DNA from: Arthrobacter sp. NicSoilB8
GTDB lineage: Bacteria > Actinomycetota > Actinomycetes > Actinomycetales > Micrococcaceae
Assembly: GCF_019977355.1 (NCBI RefSeq)
Contig: NZ_AP024655.1
Span: 4,092,001 to 4,156,000 of the forward strand
Direction of reading: 5' to 3'
DNA length: 64,000 bases
The translations under genes and the position numbers were made by a program. Shown one piece after another: positions 35,916-44,863 of the stretch (its first letter is position 1; the number at the start of each line of letters is the position of its first letter). A model generated the notes under the pieces. It had not been told where the DNA came from. It searched no databases and was given only the letters and a program-made list of their open reading frames with translations.

Positions 35916-36983
35916 ATGGAATTGGCGTCGCAACCAGCGCAGCAGCTGCCCGTGTCCGGCAACAGGGCGTTCCGGCTCGCCCACTGGGTGTCGGACACCG
36001 TCAACAGGCTTCGGCTCAAGTCGGCCCGGAGCTGGAAGTTCGTCCCACAGACGGTCGCTTATCAGGGCTACGGCTCGACGCAGTGGGTCCGGGTGCTGGG
36101 CCGCGTGGTCCTCACCAGCAAGCCCGTGCCCGGCAGCAAGGCGGAGCGGCTTGCCCTGAACGGCAACCAGAACATCCGCGGCTGGCGCGCCTTCACGAGT
36201 GTCCCGGTCCAGTACACCCCCGTGGAAATCCAGATTGGCGGCATCACCACGCGCGTGCATGCGGATCGCGGCGGCCTGGTGGACACCGTGGTTCCCGTGG
36301 AGTTGACGCCGGGCTGGCATACGGCTGTCCTGCGGGCCGACGACACGGACCCGGTCGAGACCAGGATTTTCGTGATCGCCCCCGACACCAGGCTGGGTGT
36401 CGTCTCGGACATTGACGACACCATCATGGTCACGGCCCTCCCCCGGCCTTTCCTCGCGCTGTGGAACACCTTCGTCCTGAACGAACGCGCCCGGATGGCG
36501 ACGCCCGGCATGGCCGTCCTGATGGACCGCCTCAGGGTGGAACACCCTGATGCCCCGGTGATCTACTTGTCCACGGGACCGTGGAATGCGGCGCCCACCC
36601 TGGCCCGGTTCATCGCCCGGAACCTCTATCCCCCGGGAGCGCTGCTGCTCACTGACTGGGGCCTGACCCACGACCGCTGGTTCCGCAGCGGCCAGGAACA
36701 CAAACGGCGGAACCTTGAGCTGCTCGCCCAGGAGTTCCCGAACATGCGCTGGCTGCTGTTCGGCGACAACGGCCAGCACGATGAGGAGATCTACTCCGGC
36801 TTCGCACAGGAACACCCTGACCGGGTGGCCGCGATCGGTATCCGGCAGCTCTCGGCCAGCGAGGCGGTCTTCGCCGGCGGCCACTCCGATACCGGAGACC
36901 ACTCGGGATCATCCGTCCCCTGGATCTATGCGCCCGACGGCGCCGGCCTCGCCAAAGGCCTGCAGGACCTGGAACTGCTCTAA
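35916..36983 (+). CDS. DUF2183 (App1-like) phosphatase domain protein
   Basis: Protein of 355 residues. The N-terminal half is a beta-rich region; the C-terminal half carries the HAD-type motif VVSDIDDTI (about 168-176) and later WLLFGDNGQHDEEIY, which define DUF2183. Yeast App1 of this family is a Mg2+-dependent phosphatidate phosphatase, so lipid phosphate cleavage is plausible. No membrane span. Confidence 0.88.
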   Translation: MELASQPAQQLPVSGNRAFRLAHWVSDTVNRLRLKSARSWKFVPQTVAYQGYGSTQWVRVLGRVVLTSKPVPGSKAERLALNGNQNIRGWRAFTSVPVQYTPVEIQIGGITTRVHADRGGLVDTVVPVELTPGWHTAVLRADDTDPVETRIFVIAPDTRLGVVSDIDDTIMVTALPRPFLALWNTFVLNERARMATPGMAVLMDRLRVEHPDAPVIYLSTGPWNAAPTLARFIARNLYPPGALLLTDWGLTHDRWFRSGQEHKRRNLELLAQEFPNMRWLLFGDNGQHDEEIYSGFAQEHPDRVAAIGIRQLSASEAVFAGGHSDTGDHSGSSVPWIYAPDGAGLAKGLQDLELL

Positions 36984-37020
36984 GCCGGACCTGTTCCGCG
37001 TTGAACGGGTTTCAGGCGCC

Positions 37021-38580
37021 TCAGCCCGCCGGGACGGGCGGTTCGACGTCGGCGGTTGCGTCCTGCCCGGCGGCGGCGGGCGCGACGGCGGAAGCGTCGA
37101 CGGCGGGCGCCGCGACGGAAAGGTCAGCGGCATGCGCGGCGCCGCGGGCCGCGATCACCTCCTGGAGCCAGTAATAGGACGCCTTCGGCGTGCGGACCTG
37201 CGTGTCAAAGTCGACGTGCACCAGTCCGAACGGCTGCTTGTAGCCGGCGGACCACTCGAAGTTGTCCATGAGGGACCACACGTAGTAACCCCGCAGATCC
37301 ACGGATTCGGCGGCGCCGCCGGGACGCGTGGCTTCCAGGGCCGTGCCGATATGGTCCGCCAGGTACCGCACCCGGCGTTCGTCCGGAATGATCCGCCGGC
37401 CCGCCGCGGCATCCTGCACCACGACATCCTCGAAGCTCGCCCCGCCCTCGGTGATGTAGACCGGCGGCAGGCCCGGGTAGCGATCGGCCATCTCGGCCAG
37501 GGCGACGGACATGTATTCGGGCTTGATCGGCCAGCCGTAGGCCGTGGTCTCGGTGTCCGGGAAGGACGCGATGTGGAACGGCGCACCGGGCGTCCCGCTG
37601 AGGTCGTCCCCCATGGCCTCGGCCATGCCGGGCGGCACGGCCCCCTCACCCGGGCCCGACCCGACGCGGGTGGGCATGTAGTAGTTCAGTCCGTAGAAGT
37701 CCAGGGGCTGGGAGATGAGCTCCATGTCCTCGCTGGTCGGGCTGAAGGAGGATGAAAAGAACGTGGCGGCCCGGATAACGTCGGGGTATTTGCCGAGCAG
37801 CACGGGGTCCGCGTAGAGCCGGTTCTGCGCCACATCCATGAGTCCGGCGCTGAGCTTGTCCAGCGGGTTGGCCGTGGCCGGGACCATCGGAGAGTAAACA
37901 TTGGTGATGCCGATTTCGCCCCTCACCTGGGCGGCGCGCAACGCCTGGAGCGCCAGTCCGTGGCCCAGCAGCTGGTGGTGCACGCTGGGCAGGGCCTTGA
38001 GCATGAGTGATTCGCCGGGGGCATGCATGCCCAGGGCATAGCCGTTGGTGGTGACGGTGGCGGGCTCGTTCACCGTCACCCAGCGTGCCACGCGGTCTCC
38101 GAAGGCATCCGCGGCGATCGCGGCGAACTCCCCCAGCCGGTGGGCCGTGTCCCGGTTCATCCAGCCGCCCGCCTCATCCAGCGGCAATGGGGTGTCCCAG
38201 TGATAGAGGGTGACCATGGGGGAAATGCCGTTGGCGAGCAGCAGGTCGATCAGCCGGTCATAGAAGCCCAGTCCTGCCGGGTTCACCGGCCCGCTGCCGC
38301 CGGGCTGAATCCTGGACCAGGACAGCGAGAACCGGTACGAATCGATGCCCAGTTCCTTCATCAACGCCACGTCCCCGGGCATCCGGTGGTAGTGGTCGCA
38401 GGAGATGACCGGACTGTGGTTCTCCACGATCGAACCCGGCTTCGCGGCGAACACATCCCACCCGGACGGGCCGCGGCCGTCTTCATCGAGCGCACCCTCG
38501 ATCTGAAAAGCCGACGTCGCCACGCCCAAGGTGAAGCCGGGCGGAAGCAGGGAAGCCAGATCAGTGGCGGAAGCTTTCAT
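37021..38580 (-). CDS. GH1 beta-glucosidase
   Basis: Protein of 519 residues, ATG 38580 with GAGGTCC upstream. TIM-barrel GH1 enzyme: acid/base Glu172 in TVNEPAT, nucleophile Glu in YITEGG (near 377), and aglycone-site QIEGA (about 26-30). It releases glucose from cellobiose-like or aryl beta-glucosides in the cytoplasm. The last 35 residues are an Ala/Val/Pro tail. No sugar transporter or LacI regulator adjoins it. Confidence 0.94.
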   Translation of the reverse strand: MKASATDLASLLPPGFTLGVATSAFQIEGALDEDGRGPSGWDVFAAKPGSIVENHSPVISCDHYHRMPGDVALMKELGIDSYRFSLSWSRIQPGGSGPVNPAGLGFYDRLIDLLLANGISPMVTLYHWDTPLPLDEAGGWMNRDTAHRLGEFAAIAADAFGDRVARWVTVNEPATVTTNGYALGMHAPGESLMLKALPSVHHQLLGHGLALQALRAAQVRGEIGITNVYSPMVPATANPLDKLSAGLMDVAQNRLYADPVLLGKYPDVIRAATFFSSSFSPTSEDMELISQPLDFYGLNYYMPTRVGSGPGEGAVPPGMAEAMGDDLSGTPGAPFHIASFPDTETTAYGWPIKPEYMSVALAEMADRYPGLPPVYITEGGASFEDVVVQDAAAGRRIIPDERRVRYLADHIGTALEATRPGGAAESVDLRGYYVWSLMDNFEWSAGYKQPFGLVHVDFDTQVRTPKASYYWLQEVIAARGAAHAADLSVAAPAVDASAVAPAAAGQDATADVEPPVPAG

Positions 38581-38695
38581 CGACGGGACCTCTGTGTAGT
38601 TTCGGCGGTTGTTGACTGATTTTAGGTCTCCCCCGGGCCGTGCGCCACGACCTCTGCAGTTTGACGGGCGCGGCGCCATTGACCAGTGTTGATCC

Positions 38696-39250
38696 GTGCA
38701 TGTGAAAACTGAACAAGGCGTCGATCACGGTCTGTCGCCGGCGCGTCCCGGCCCCGGCCGGCAGGCAGCCGCTCTCCTCGGCTTCCTCGCGCTCTCCCAC
38801 GGGGTGTCCTACGTGGCTTCGCTGGCCATCGTCTCCAACGCCGGCGGGTGGTACGCGGCGGCGGAGAAGGCTCCATGGACTCCGCCGGGTTGGGCCTTCG
38901 GATCGGTCTGGATGATGCTTTACACGGCCATGGCGGTGGCCGCGTGGCTGGTGTGGCGCCAGGGTTCAGGGTTTCTCTCCGGGCGCAGCCGGGGCGCCAT
39001 GACCATGTACGGCATCCTGCTGTGCATGAACCTGGGCTGGGCGCCCCTGTTCTTCGGCATGTACCCGATGATCGGCACCGCCGCCCTCTGGCTGGCCCTG
39101 CTGGTTATCGCCGCCCACGCCGCGGCTGCGGCGGCCACGGTGGTCTTGTTCGGCCCGATCAGCCGGGCCGCGGGGCTGCTCATGCTGCCGTACGTCTCGT
39201 GGATTGTATTTTCCTGCAGCCTGAACGCGTACGCCGCGGCCAGGAACTGA
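38696..39250 (+). CDS. tspO: TspO/MBR family protein
   Basis: Protein of 184 residues (GTG 38696; GTG 38702 also possible). Five membrane spans follow a 20-residue polar N-terminus. Family markers WYAAAEKAPWTPPGWAFGSV, WMMLYTAMAVAAWLVWR and a C-terminal SLNAYAAARN are present. TspO binds tetrapyrroles and is linked to stress responses. It stands alone, divergent from the GH1 gene. Confidence 0.92.
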   Translation: MHVKTEQGVDHGLSPARPGPGRQAAALLGFLALSHGVSYVASLAIVSNAGGWYAAAEKAPWTPPGWAFGSVWMMLYTAMAVAAWLVWRQGSGFLSGRSRGAMTMYGILLCMNLGWAPLFFGMYPMIGTAALWLALLVIAAHAAAAAATVVLFGPISRAAGLLMLPYVSWIVFSCSLNAYAAARN

Positions 39251-39292
39251 CCCCCGGAACGCACCGCCGGCCCCGCACCCGGTCCCGGCCGT

Positions 39293-39682
39293 TCAGAACA
39301 CGGACGTCTCCGGCCCGAGAAGGAAGTCTTTGGCGTGCGCCACCGCCTTGCGGAAGGCGTCGTTGCGCAGGCCCACGAGCTGTTCCGCTTCGTCCGCCGT
39401 GGGCTCCAGATATTCGGTGAAGCCGGGCCTCAGCACCCAGATGTCACCCGCGGGCGGCAGGTAGAACACGCCAAAGGAACGGTGCTGGCTGTCGTCGGCG
39501 GTCCAGACCGGAACCACCGCCAGCGCCGCGCCGGTGTCAACGTTGATCCATTGCGCCCGGGGCAGCGGGGCCTCGTGTGCTTCTGGATCCAGGAAGGGTG
39601 CCGTTCCCTTGCCCCAGCGCTCCTCGAAGCGTTCGTGGAACACCGGCATCAGATGCGAATCGTAACGGCGCCATGCGCTCAT
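39293..39682 (-). CDS. Conserved hypothetical protein (129 aa)
   Basis: ATG 39682 has GAGGAGGAGAT upstream, so it is well supported as a gene. Soluble, 129 residues, with MPVFHERFEERWGKGTAPFL, WTADDSQHRSFGVFYLPPAG and a helical end (EAEQLVGLRNDAFRKAVAHA). No family recognised and no catalytic motif seen. It lies 80 bp upstream of the J-domain gene stop. Confidence 0.7.
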   Translation of the reverse strand: MSAWRRYDSHLMPVFHERFEERWGKGTAPFLDPEAHEAPLPRAQWINVDTGAALAVVPVWTADDSQHRSFGVFYLPPAGDIWVLRPGFTEYLEPTADEAEQLVGLRNDAFRKAVAHAKDFLLGPETSVF

Positions 39683-39762
39683 GGGCGATCTCCTCCTCGG
39701 GGAGTGGGACTGGTGGGTGGGGCTGGTGAACGGGCAGATGAGTTGTGCGGATCCGGTCCGTG

Positions 39763-40284
39763 TCAGGGGCCTCCGCGTGGGTGCTTCCCCGGCCACGGTC
39801 CGGGTTCCCAGTGCACCGGGAGCACACGCAGGAGCGGATCCCGACGCCGGACGATCCGCACCGGAATGTCGCGGCCGCCGTCACCAGTTTGAACTGTGCC
39901 GGCATGGCCTGTGCCGGCATGGTCTGTGCCGGCATGGCCTGTGCCGGCATGGTCTGTGCCGGTCTGGACTGTGCTGGCATGACCCGCCGTGTGGCCGGCC
40001 CCGGCGTCGTAATCCGCCCGGGTCCTGGGGTCGCGCAGCACCGTGAAAGCGTCCAGAATCGCGCGCACGTCTCCATCGTCAACGCCGCCGTCGGGATGGC
40101 CCACGTCGGGATGGCCGCCGTCGGGATGGCCGACGTCGGGATGGCCGACGTCGGGATGGCCGACGTCGGGATGGCGCCGGCGCATCAGCGCCCGGAAGGC
40201 GCGGCCGATCTCCTGCCGGCTCGCCTCCGGGGAGACGTGCAACAACGCATAGTAGCCGCGGGGATCAGGGTTCCTGCCAGCCAT
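39763..40284 (-). CDS. J-domain protein with expanded HPD motif
   Basis: Protein of 173 residues. A DnaJ J-domain ([20 protein letters not shown], then [12 protein letters not shown]) is followed by six consecutive HPDxG units coded by a 15-bp repeat (40088-40173) before helix III ([17 protein letters not shown] and RTRADYD). A second 15-bp repeat (39897-39970) codes [10 protein letters not shown] units between the J-domain and a basic C-terminus. J-domains stimulate DnaK through the single HPD; this loop expansion is unusual. Near hsp20, so a chaperone link fits. Confidence 0.82.
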   Translation of the reverse strand: MAGRNPDPRGYYALLHVSPEASRQEIGRAFRALMRRRHPDVGHPDVGHPDVGHPDGGHPDVGHPDGGVDDGDVRAILDAFTVLRDPRTRADYDAGAGHTAGHASTVQTGTDHAGTGHAGTDHAGTGHAGTVQTGDGGRDIPVRIVRRRDPLLRVLPVHWEPGPWPGKHPRGGP

Positions 40285-40350
40285 TGCCGCTCTCCATTGC
40301 AGACGATCGGAGCCGGCGCCGTATTCCGTGCCCGGCGCCGGCTCCTGGGA

Positions 40351-40779
40351 CTACTTGCCGATCTCCTGCATTTTGTCCTGCGACCTGGTGATTTCAATCT
40401 TCCGCGGTTTGGCCTGCTCCGCCACGGGGATGCGGAGCGTCAGGACACCGTCGGCGTAGTGCGCCTTGACCTTCTCCGTGTCCAGGGTGTCGCCGAGGAT
40501 CAGCTGGCGGCTGAAGACGCCGCGGGGGCGCTCCGAAACCGTCAGCTCTACGTTGGGCTGCGTCGGATCGCGCCGCTCGGCCCGGACGGTCAGGACATTG
40601 CGTTCAATATCGAGCCCGATCGAGTCGACATCGACCCCCGGAAGGTCGAACGCGACGACGAACACGCCGTCCTCCTGCCACGCGTCCATGGGCATCGCCG
40701 CGGGGCGTGCCGCCGTCCCGAACACTTGCTGGGCAAGGCGGTCAAAGTCACGGAACGGGTCCGTACGGATTAACATCAT
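40351..40779 (-). CDS. Hsp20 small heat-shock protein
   Basis: Protein of 142 residues with an alpha-crystallin domain (about 35-130: [28 protein letters not shown], and [12 protein letters not shown] with the GVLxxxxP motif). ATP-independent holdase. Divergent from a MerR/HspR-like regulator, with an operator-like dyad between them. In Mycobacterium the hspX-type gene is DosR-controlled; the HspR-like neighbour suggests heat-type control here. Confidence 0.95.
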   Translation of the reverse strand: MMLIRTDPFRDFDRLAQQVFGTAARPAAMPMDAWQEDGVFVVAFDLPGVDVDSIGLDIERNVLTVRAERRDPTQPNVELTVSERPRGVFSRQLILGDTLDTEKVKAHYADGVLTLRIPVAEQAKPRKIEITRSQDKMQEIGK

Positions 40780-40820
40780 TTCCCACTCCTTTAGCGCGAG
40801 TTGGCCTATGTTCCTTCACA

Positions 40821-40849
40821 ACCCACCAAGGATTTCTATAGTGGTGGGT
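40821..40849. promoter_or_regulatory. Inverted repeat between hsp20 and merR-like gene
   Basis: ACCCACCA (40821-40828) and TGGTGGGT (40842-40849) form a perfect 8-bp dyad with 13-bp spacing, in the AT-rich 137-bp gap between divergent genes. It does not match the CTTGAGT/ACTCAAG HAIR operator of HspR. It is a candidate operator for the adjacent MerR-family protein. Confidence 0.5.
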
Positions 40850-40916
40850 ATAGATTTTTTATAGCACCGGTGAAACACTGATGCAAGGGAAAATTGCAGG
40901 AACGGGAGGGAAAATC

Positions 40917-41204
40917 ATGGCGCAACGCAGCTCCGACGCGGGCGTGTACGCCATCTCCGTGGTGGCGCAGTTGGTGGGCACGGGACAACAGAACATCCGG
41001 CTCTACGAGCGGCGGGGGCTGCTCACCCCTGACCGGACCGCGGGCGGCACCCGGCAGTACAGCGACGCGGATCTCGCCGTACTGCGGCGGATCGGCGAAC
41101 TCCTGGAGGAGGGCCTAAACCTGGCCGGAGTGGCCAAGGTGATCGAACTGGAGGCAGCCAACGCCCGGCTCCGCGCCGAACTCAAGCGGGCGCGCAGCCG
41201 CTGA
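40917..41204 (+). CDS. MerR-family regulator (HspR-like)
   Basis: Protein of 95 residues, ATG 40917 after GGGAGGG. The winged HTH (VYAISVVAQLVGTGQQNIRL, YERRGLLTPDRTAGGTRQYS) and a short dimerisation helix (VAKVIELEAANARLRAELKR) fit HspR-type MerR proteins, which lack an effector domain. Divergence from hsp20 supports control of that gene. Confidence 0.88.
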   Translation: MAQRSSDAGVYAISVVAQLVGTGQQNIRLYERRGLLTPDRTAGGTRQYSDADLAVLRRIGELLEEGLNLAGVAKVIELEAANARLRAELKRARSR

Positions 41205-41228
41205 CGGTATTCAGCCCCGTGCCGGCGC

Positions 41229-42011
41229 TTAGTCCGTGCCGGCGTCGGCGGTGGACAGCGTGCCGGTGACCCGCTCGCCGGGAATCCGGGCCGTCCGCCA
41301 GGTGTCCAGCGCAATGACTCCGCCCAGAACCACGAGCGAGATCGAGAAGGCCCCCAGGGCGTCCGTCATCCAGTGGTAGCCCAGGTAGAGGCGGCTGATG
41401 CCGGCGAAGAAGATGCCGATTCCTGCCACAATGAAGGCGACAACGGCTGACACGGGGTTCTTCCGGCGCGAAAAGACCAGGAACGTGGTGACCAGCAGGA
41501 AATCGCAGGCGCCCAGTACGTGCCCGGACGGGAAGGAGAACGTGGTGTCGGTGCCGAAGAGCATCAGTTCCACCGGAGGGCGTTGGCGTTCCACGATCCG
41601 GCCAATGACCTGCGCCAGGATCACGCCGGTCAGCATGGCGCCGGCCAGGAGCATCGGCCGCCAGGCGTGCTTGGCGAGCACACCCCAGGTTACTGTCACG
41701 ATAAGGACGATGATCGGCAGGCCGATGGGTCCGAAGACGATCGCAAGAATGATCATGATGGTGGTCGCCGGTTCCCCGCGCTGGGTCAGCAGCCACGACC
41801 GCACAGGCTCGTCCGCCGCCGAGATGCCGCCGTGCTGGAGCACACTGCTCAGGATCACCACGAACAGGACGACGCCGGCAATCATCAGGGCGACGGCGGT
41901 GCGGTAGAGATTCCGGCGCGCGGGCACGCTCATGTAGCGCTCCTCCACGACGAACTTCTCGTGGAAGGTCCGCCACCAGCCCTGCGGTTTACCTTTTTGG
42001 GCCTCTGCCAT
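41229..42011 (-). CDS. PAP2 family phosphatase
   Basis: Integral membrane protein of 260 residues with six spans. All three PAP2 motifs are present: ERQRPP (C1), FPSGH (C2) and SRLYLGYHW (C3), with both catalytic His. Likely dephosphorylates undecaprenyl pyrophosphate or phosphatidic acid at the outer face. A basic N-terminal 35 residues precede span 1. Confidence 0.93.
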   Translation of the reverse strand: MAEAQKGKPQGWWRTFHEKFVVEERYMSVPARRNLYRTAVALMIAGVVLFVVILSSVLQHGGISAADEPVRSWLLTQRGEPATTIMIILAIVFGPIGLPIIVLIVTVTWGVLAKHAWRPMLLAGAMLTGVILAQVIGRIVERQRPPVELMLFGTDTTFSFPSGHVLGACDFLLVTTFLVFSRRKNPVSAVVAFIVAGIGIFFAGISRLYLGYHWMTDALGAFSISLVVLGGVIALDTWRTARIPGERVTGTLSTADAGTD

Positions 42012-42382
42012 GTCGCCGTGCCGCCTTTGCGCCGTGTTGTGGATAGTCTTCGCTGAACATTATCCCGGTTCGCCGGACGGTCCTAGGCAGTGGACCCCGG
42101 CCGCCGCTCAGCCCGGCCTCAGGCGCGGATTCGGGCTCGTGTCCGGGCGGCGGCCCGCGCGGCGGCTTGGCCGGGAGTTCCCGCCAATCGTCTCGCCCGG
42201 CGGATGTCTAGGGCCAAAGGTCCCGCATCAAAAGTAATCGCAGGTCAGCGGCGGACAGCCCGCCGGCGTCGTCTTTCCGCGGCAAACCTGGGCCCTCAGG
42301 GGATTTGACGCCCCCATAAATATGACGTTATTGTTCCTGCAACTATTGGGGCCAAGAAAAGAACTCCACGAAAGACTGTGCT
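42012..42382. other. 371-bp intergenic region
   Basis: No supportable ORF. It holds the presumed promoters of the PAP2 gene and the 69-aa gene. GGGCCAAAGGTCCC at 42211-42224 resembles a DosR/DevR-type half-palindrome (GGGNC-N4-GNCCC), but a single copy 160 bp from a start is weak evidence. AT-rich DNA at 42310-42350 is the likeliest promoter position for the small gene. Confidence 0.5.
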
Positions 42383-42592
42383 ATGACCCAAGTTACCCAG
42401 ACCATTGAGATCCAGGTCGACAGCCGCAAGGTCCTCGACGACCGCCTCAACGACGCCGTTCGCGGCCTCCAGCGGCTCGCCATGACCACGGGAACCCACG
42501 GTATCCTGCTGACGCGGCACAGGCCGGGCCACTACACGGCGGCCCTGTCCGACCAGGTGCCCTTCGGCATGACCCGCGAGCTCGTTCACTAG
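42383..42592 (+). CDS. Small conserved hypothetical protein (69 aa)
   Basis: Protein of 69 residues, MTQVTQTIEIQVDSRKVLDD ending DQVPFGMTRELVH. Soluble alpha/beta composition; coding bias fits the genome and the ATG is sensible though the RBS is weak. No family recognised. Its stop is followed by a strong hairpin at 42616-42676. Confidence 0.65.
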   Translation: MTQVTQTIEIQVDSRKVLDDRLNDAVRGLQRLAMTTGTHGILLTRHRPGHYTAALSDQVPFGMTRELVH

Positions 42593-42615
42593 GCCGGGTT
42601 TCCCCGAATAACCAC

Positions 42616-42676
42616 AACGCGGGGTCACATCCCGCCCATCCGCAACAGCTGGACGGGCGCGAAGTGACCCCGCGTT
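42616..42676. terminator. Long hairpin between convergent genes
   Basis: AACGCGGGGTCAC (42616-42628) pairs perfectly with GTGACCCCGCGTT (42664-42676). The interior CGCCCATCC and GGACGGGCG pair with one mismatch, giving a stem of over 20 bp around GCAACAGCT. AACC/GGTT extends it past a 2-nt bulge. Bidirectional terminator or a REP-like extragenic palindrome. Confidence 0.65.
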
Positions 42677-42710
42677 GGTTCGTTAACGGCCGGCTGGAAG
42701 GCCGGCGGGG

Positions 42711-43742
42711 CTAACGGCCGCCCTCGAGCTTCCGGCTGCGCTGCTCCTGGGCCACCGGCCCATACGGATAGACGCCGACGCGCGGCCGGCTGACCTCGGT
42801 CAGCCGCTCCGTCTCCTCCGCCGTGAGCCGGAGATCCGCGGCGGCGAGATTGTCCGCGAGCTGTCCGGCGGTCCGGGCGCCCAGGATTACCGAGGTGACC
42901 GCCGGCCGGTCCGCCAGCCAGGCCAGCGCGACCTGGGACGGGCTCACGCCGTGCCGCCCGGCGGTCGCCTCCACCTCGTCAATCACGTCCCAGGTGCGCG
43001 GATCGGCGTTCCGGGCCTCCCAGGCCTCCATCCCCCGTTTCGGGTTTTCGCCGAGCCTGGTGGCCCCTGCCGGCGGCTGGTCGCGCTTGTACTTGCCGGA
43101 CAGCCATCCTCCGCCCAGCGGCGACCACGGCAGCAGCCCGATCCCGGCGTCAAGCGAGGCCGGAACGATCTCCGACTCGATCTCACGGACCAGCAGGCTG
43201 TACTGCGGCTGCAGCGTCACCGGCGCGCTCCAGCCATGGGCCTTCGCCACGTGGACGGCCTTGGTCAGCTGCCAGCCCAGGAAGTTGGAGAACCCGTAAT
43301 ACGCGATCTTGCCGCTGGAGACGGCGTCGTGCAGGAACCGGAGGGTCTCCTCGAGCGGAGTGATCGGATCCCACGCGTGCAGTTGGTACAGATCGATCTG
43401 CTCCACGCCCAGCCGGCGCAGTGAATCATCCAGGGCCCGGACCAGGTGCCGGCGGGAGGTGCCGACGTCGTTCGGGGCCCGGCCCATCGGGAAGCGGCCC
43501 TTGGTCGCCACGACGGCCCGGTCCCGGACCTCTGCCCGGTCGGCCAGCCAGCGGCCAATGATTTCCTCCGAGACCCCCGAGCTGTAGACATCCGCGGTGT
43601 CGATGAAGTTGCCGCCCGCGGCGAAGTAGTCATCCAGGATGGCGCGGGATTGCTCCTCGGTGGCCTCGGCGCCAAAGGTCATGGTGCCCAGTGCGTAGTT
43701 GGAGACAACGGCGCCGCTGTTGCCCAGGGTGCGGTATTGCAT
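42711..43742 (-). CDS. Aldo-keto reductase (YajO/Kvbeta-like group)
   Basis: Protein of 343 residues, ATG 43742 after GAGGAGTTCC. AKR tetrad residues lie in DTADVYSSG, ATKGRF and LYQLHAWDP; NADPH-binding SVILGARTAGQLADNL is near the C-terminus. It follows the epimerase gene by 38 bp on the same strand, so the two are probably one transcript; sugar or carbonyl metabolism is likely but the substrate is unknown. Confidence 0.92.
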   Translation of the reverse strand: MQYRTLGNSGAVVSNYALGTMTFGAEATEEQSRAILDDYFAAGGNFIDTADVYSSGVSEEIIGRWLADRAEVRDRAVVATKGRFPMGRAPNDVGTSRRHLVRALDDSLRRLGVEQIDLYQLHAWDPITPLEETLRFLHDAVSSGKIAYYGFSNFLGWQLTKAVHVAKAHGWSAPVTLQPQYSLLVREIESEIVPASLDAGIGLLPWSPLGGGWLSGKYKRDQPPAGATRLGENPKRGMEAWEARNADPRTWDVIDEVEATAGRHGVSPSQVALAWLADRPAVTSVILGARTAGQLADNLAAADLRLTAEETERLTEVSRPRVGVYPYGPVAQEQRSRKLEGGR

Positions 43743-43780
43743 GGAACTCCTCAGGGGTCGGTGGATGCGTGGCTGGTGTT

Positions 43781-44653
43781 TCAGTCTTCGGTCGGGGTGG
43801 TCCGGTTCGAGTGGTAGGTCCGCCAGCTGTGCTCGGGGTCGTAGCCGAGGAGGCGCTTGGCCTTGTCGATCGAGAGCATGGTCTCGTGTTCGCCTAGCTC
43901 CTTGACCACCTTGACGTTGGGGAAGACCTCGGCGGCCAGGCTGGCACTGGAGCGGCTCATCACGGTGTCCGCGTTGGCGATGATGAACGCCTCGAAGCCG
44001 GGCTTGCCGTGCTCCAGGGCGCGGGCCACGGCCTGCGCGCCGTCGCGGCCGTCGATGTACCCCCAGAGGTTCCACTTGCGCAGGGACGCGTCGCGGTCGA
44101 ATGCGGGGAACTCCTCATAGTCCTCCGGGTCCATCACGTTGGAGAAGCGCAGGCCCGTGATGCTCAGTTCCGGGTCCCAGCGGGTCAGCTGGATGGCCAT
44201 CTGCTCTTCGAGGTGCTTGACCAGGGAGTAGGTGCTTTCGGGCCGGGCCGGGTACTCCTCGTCCACCGGGATATAGGGAGGATCGACGTCGAACGGCAGT
44301 CCCAGCACCGTCTCACTGGAGGCGTAGACAACCTTCTTGATTCCCGCCCGGCGGGCGGCCTGGAACACGTTGTAGGTGGACTGCATGTTGTTCTCGAACG
44401 TTGCGGCGTCCGGGGCATGCCCGGGGGCCGGGATCGCGGCAAGGTGCACGACGGCGTCGAACCCGGCGTGGCGGTCCTCCAGGCCAAGGAACACATCCAC
44501 CACCTGGCCGTAGTTGCGCAGGTCCACCTCCGTGAAGCCTCGGCCGCGCGCCCCGATCCGGTCCAGGTTAGTCACCTCGTGGCCGTCGTCACTGAGCCGC
44601 CGCACGACGCTGCGTCCCAGCTTTCCGCTTCCTCCGGTAACAGCAACTCTCAT
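43781..44653 (-). CDS. NAD-dependent epimerase/dehydratase
   Basis: Extended SDR of 290 residues, ATG 44653 after GAGGAGTTCCTG. Rossmann loop TGGSGKLG, NAD-site HLAAIPAPG, Ser in VVYASSETV and catalytic YSLVK (about 140-144). Uronate dehydrogenase-like or UDP-sugar epimerase-like reactions both fit. Upstream partner of the aldo-keto reductase. Confidence 0.9.
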   Translation of the reverse strand: MRVAVTGGSGKLGRSVVRRLSDDGHEVTNLDRIGARGRGFTEVDLRNYGQVVDVFLGLEDRHAGFDAVVHLAAIPAPGHAPDAATFENNMQSTYNVFQAARRAGIKKVVYASSETVLGLPFDVDPPYIPVDEEYPARPESTYSLVKHLEEQMAIQLTRWDPELSITGLRFSNVMDPEDYEEFPAFDRDASLRKWNLWGYIDGRDGAQAVARALEHGKPGFEAFIIANADTVMSRSSASLAAEVFPNVKVVKELGEHETMLSIDKAKRLLGYDPEHSWRTYHSNRTTPTED

Positions 44654-44863
44654 CAGGAACTCCTCGGGTGGCAGGTTCTGCTGACCGTCATGGTCAGTTA
44701 CATGGTCAAGCACATAGCCAGGCACATTGTCGGGCCGGTGGACCGGCGCCTGGTCCGGCACCGGCAGTCACCGTTCCACCCTAAGGGGAGGCCGGCACGG
44801 TGCCCAGCCCCGCGTGACTTTCGGCCCTAGGCAGTCCCCGGGGCAGAAGGAAGGCTGGGGACC

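Noticed and set aside
42211..42224. DosR/DevR box
   Set aside because: A single imperfect GGGCC-N4-GTCCC match about 160 bp from the nearest start is not enough to call a functional site.
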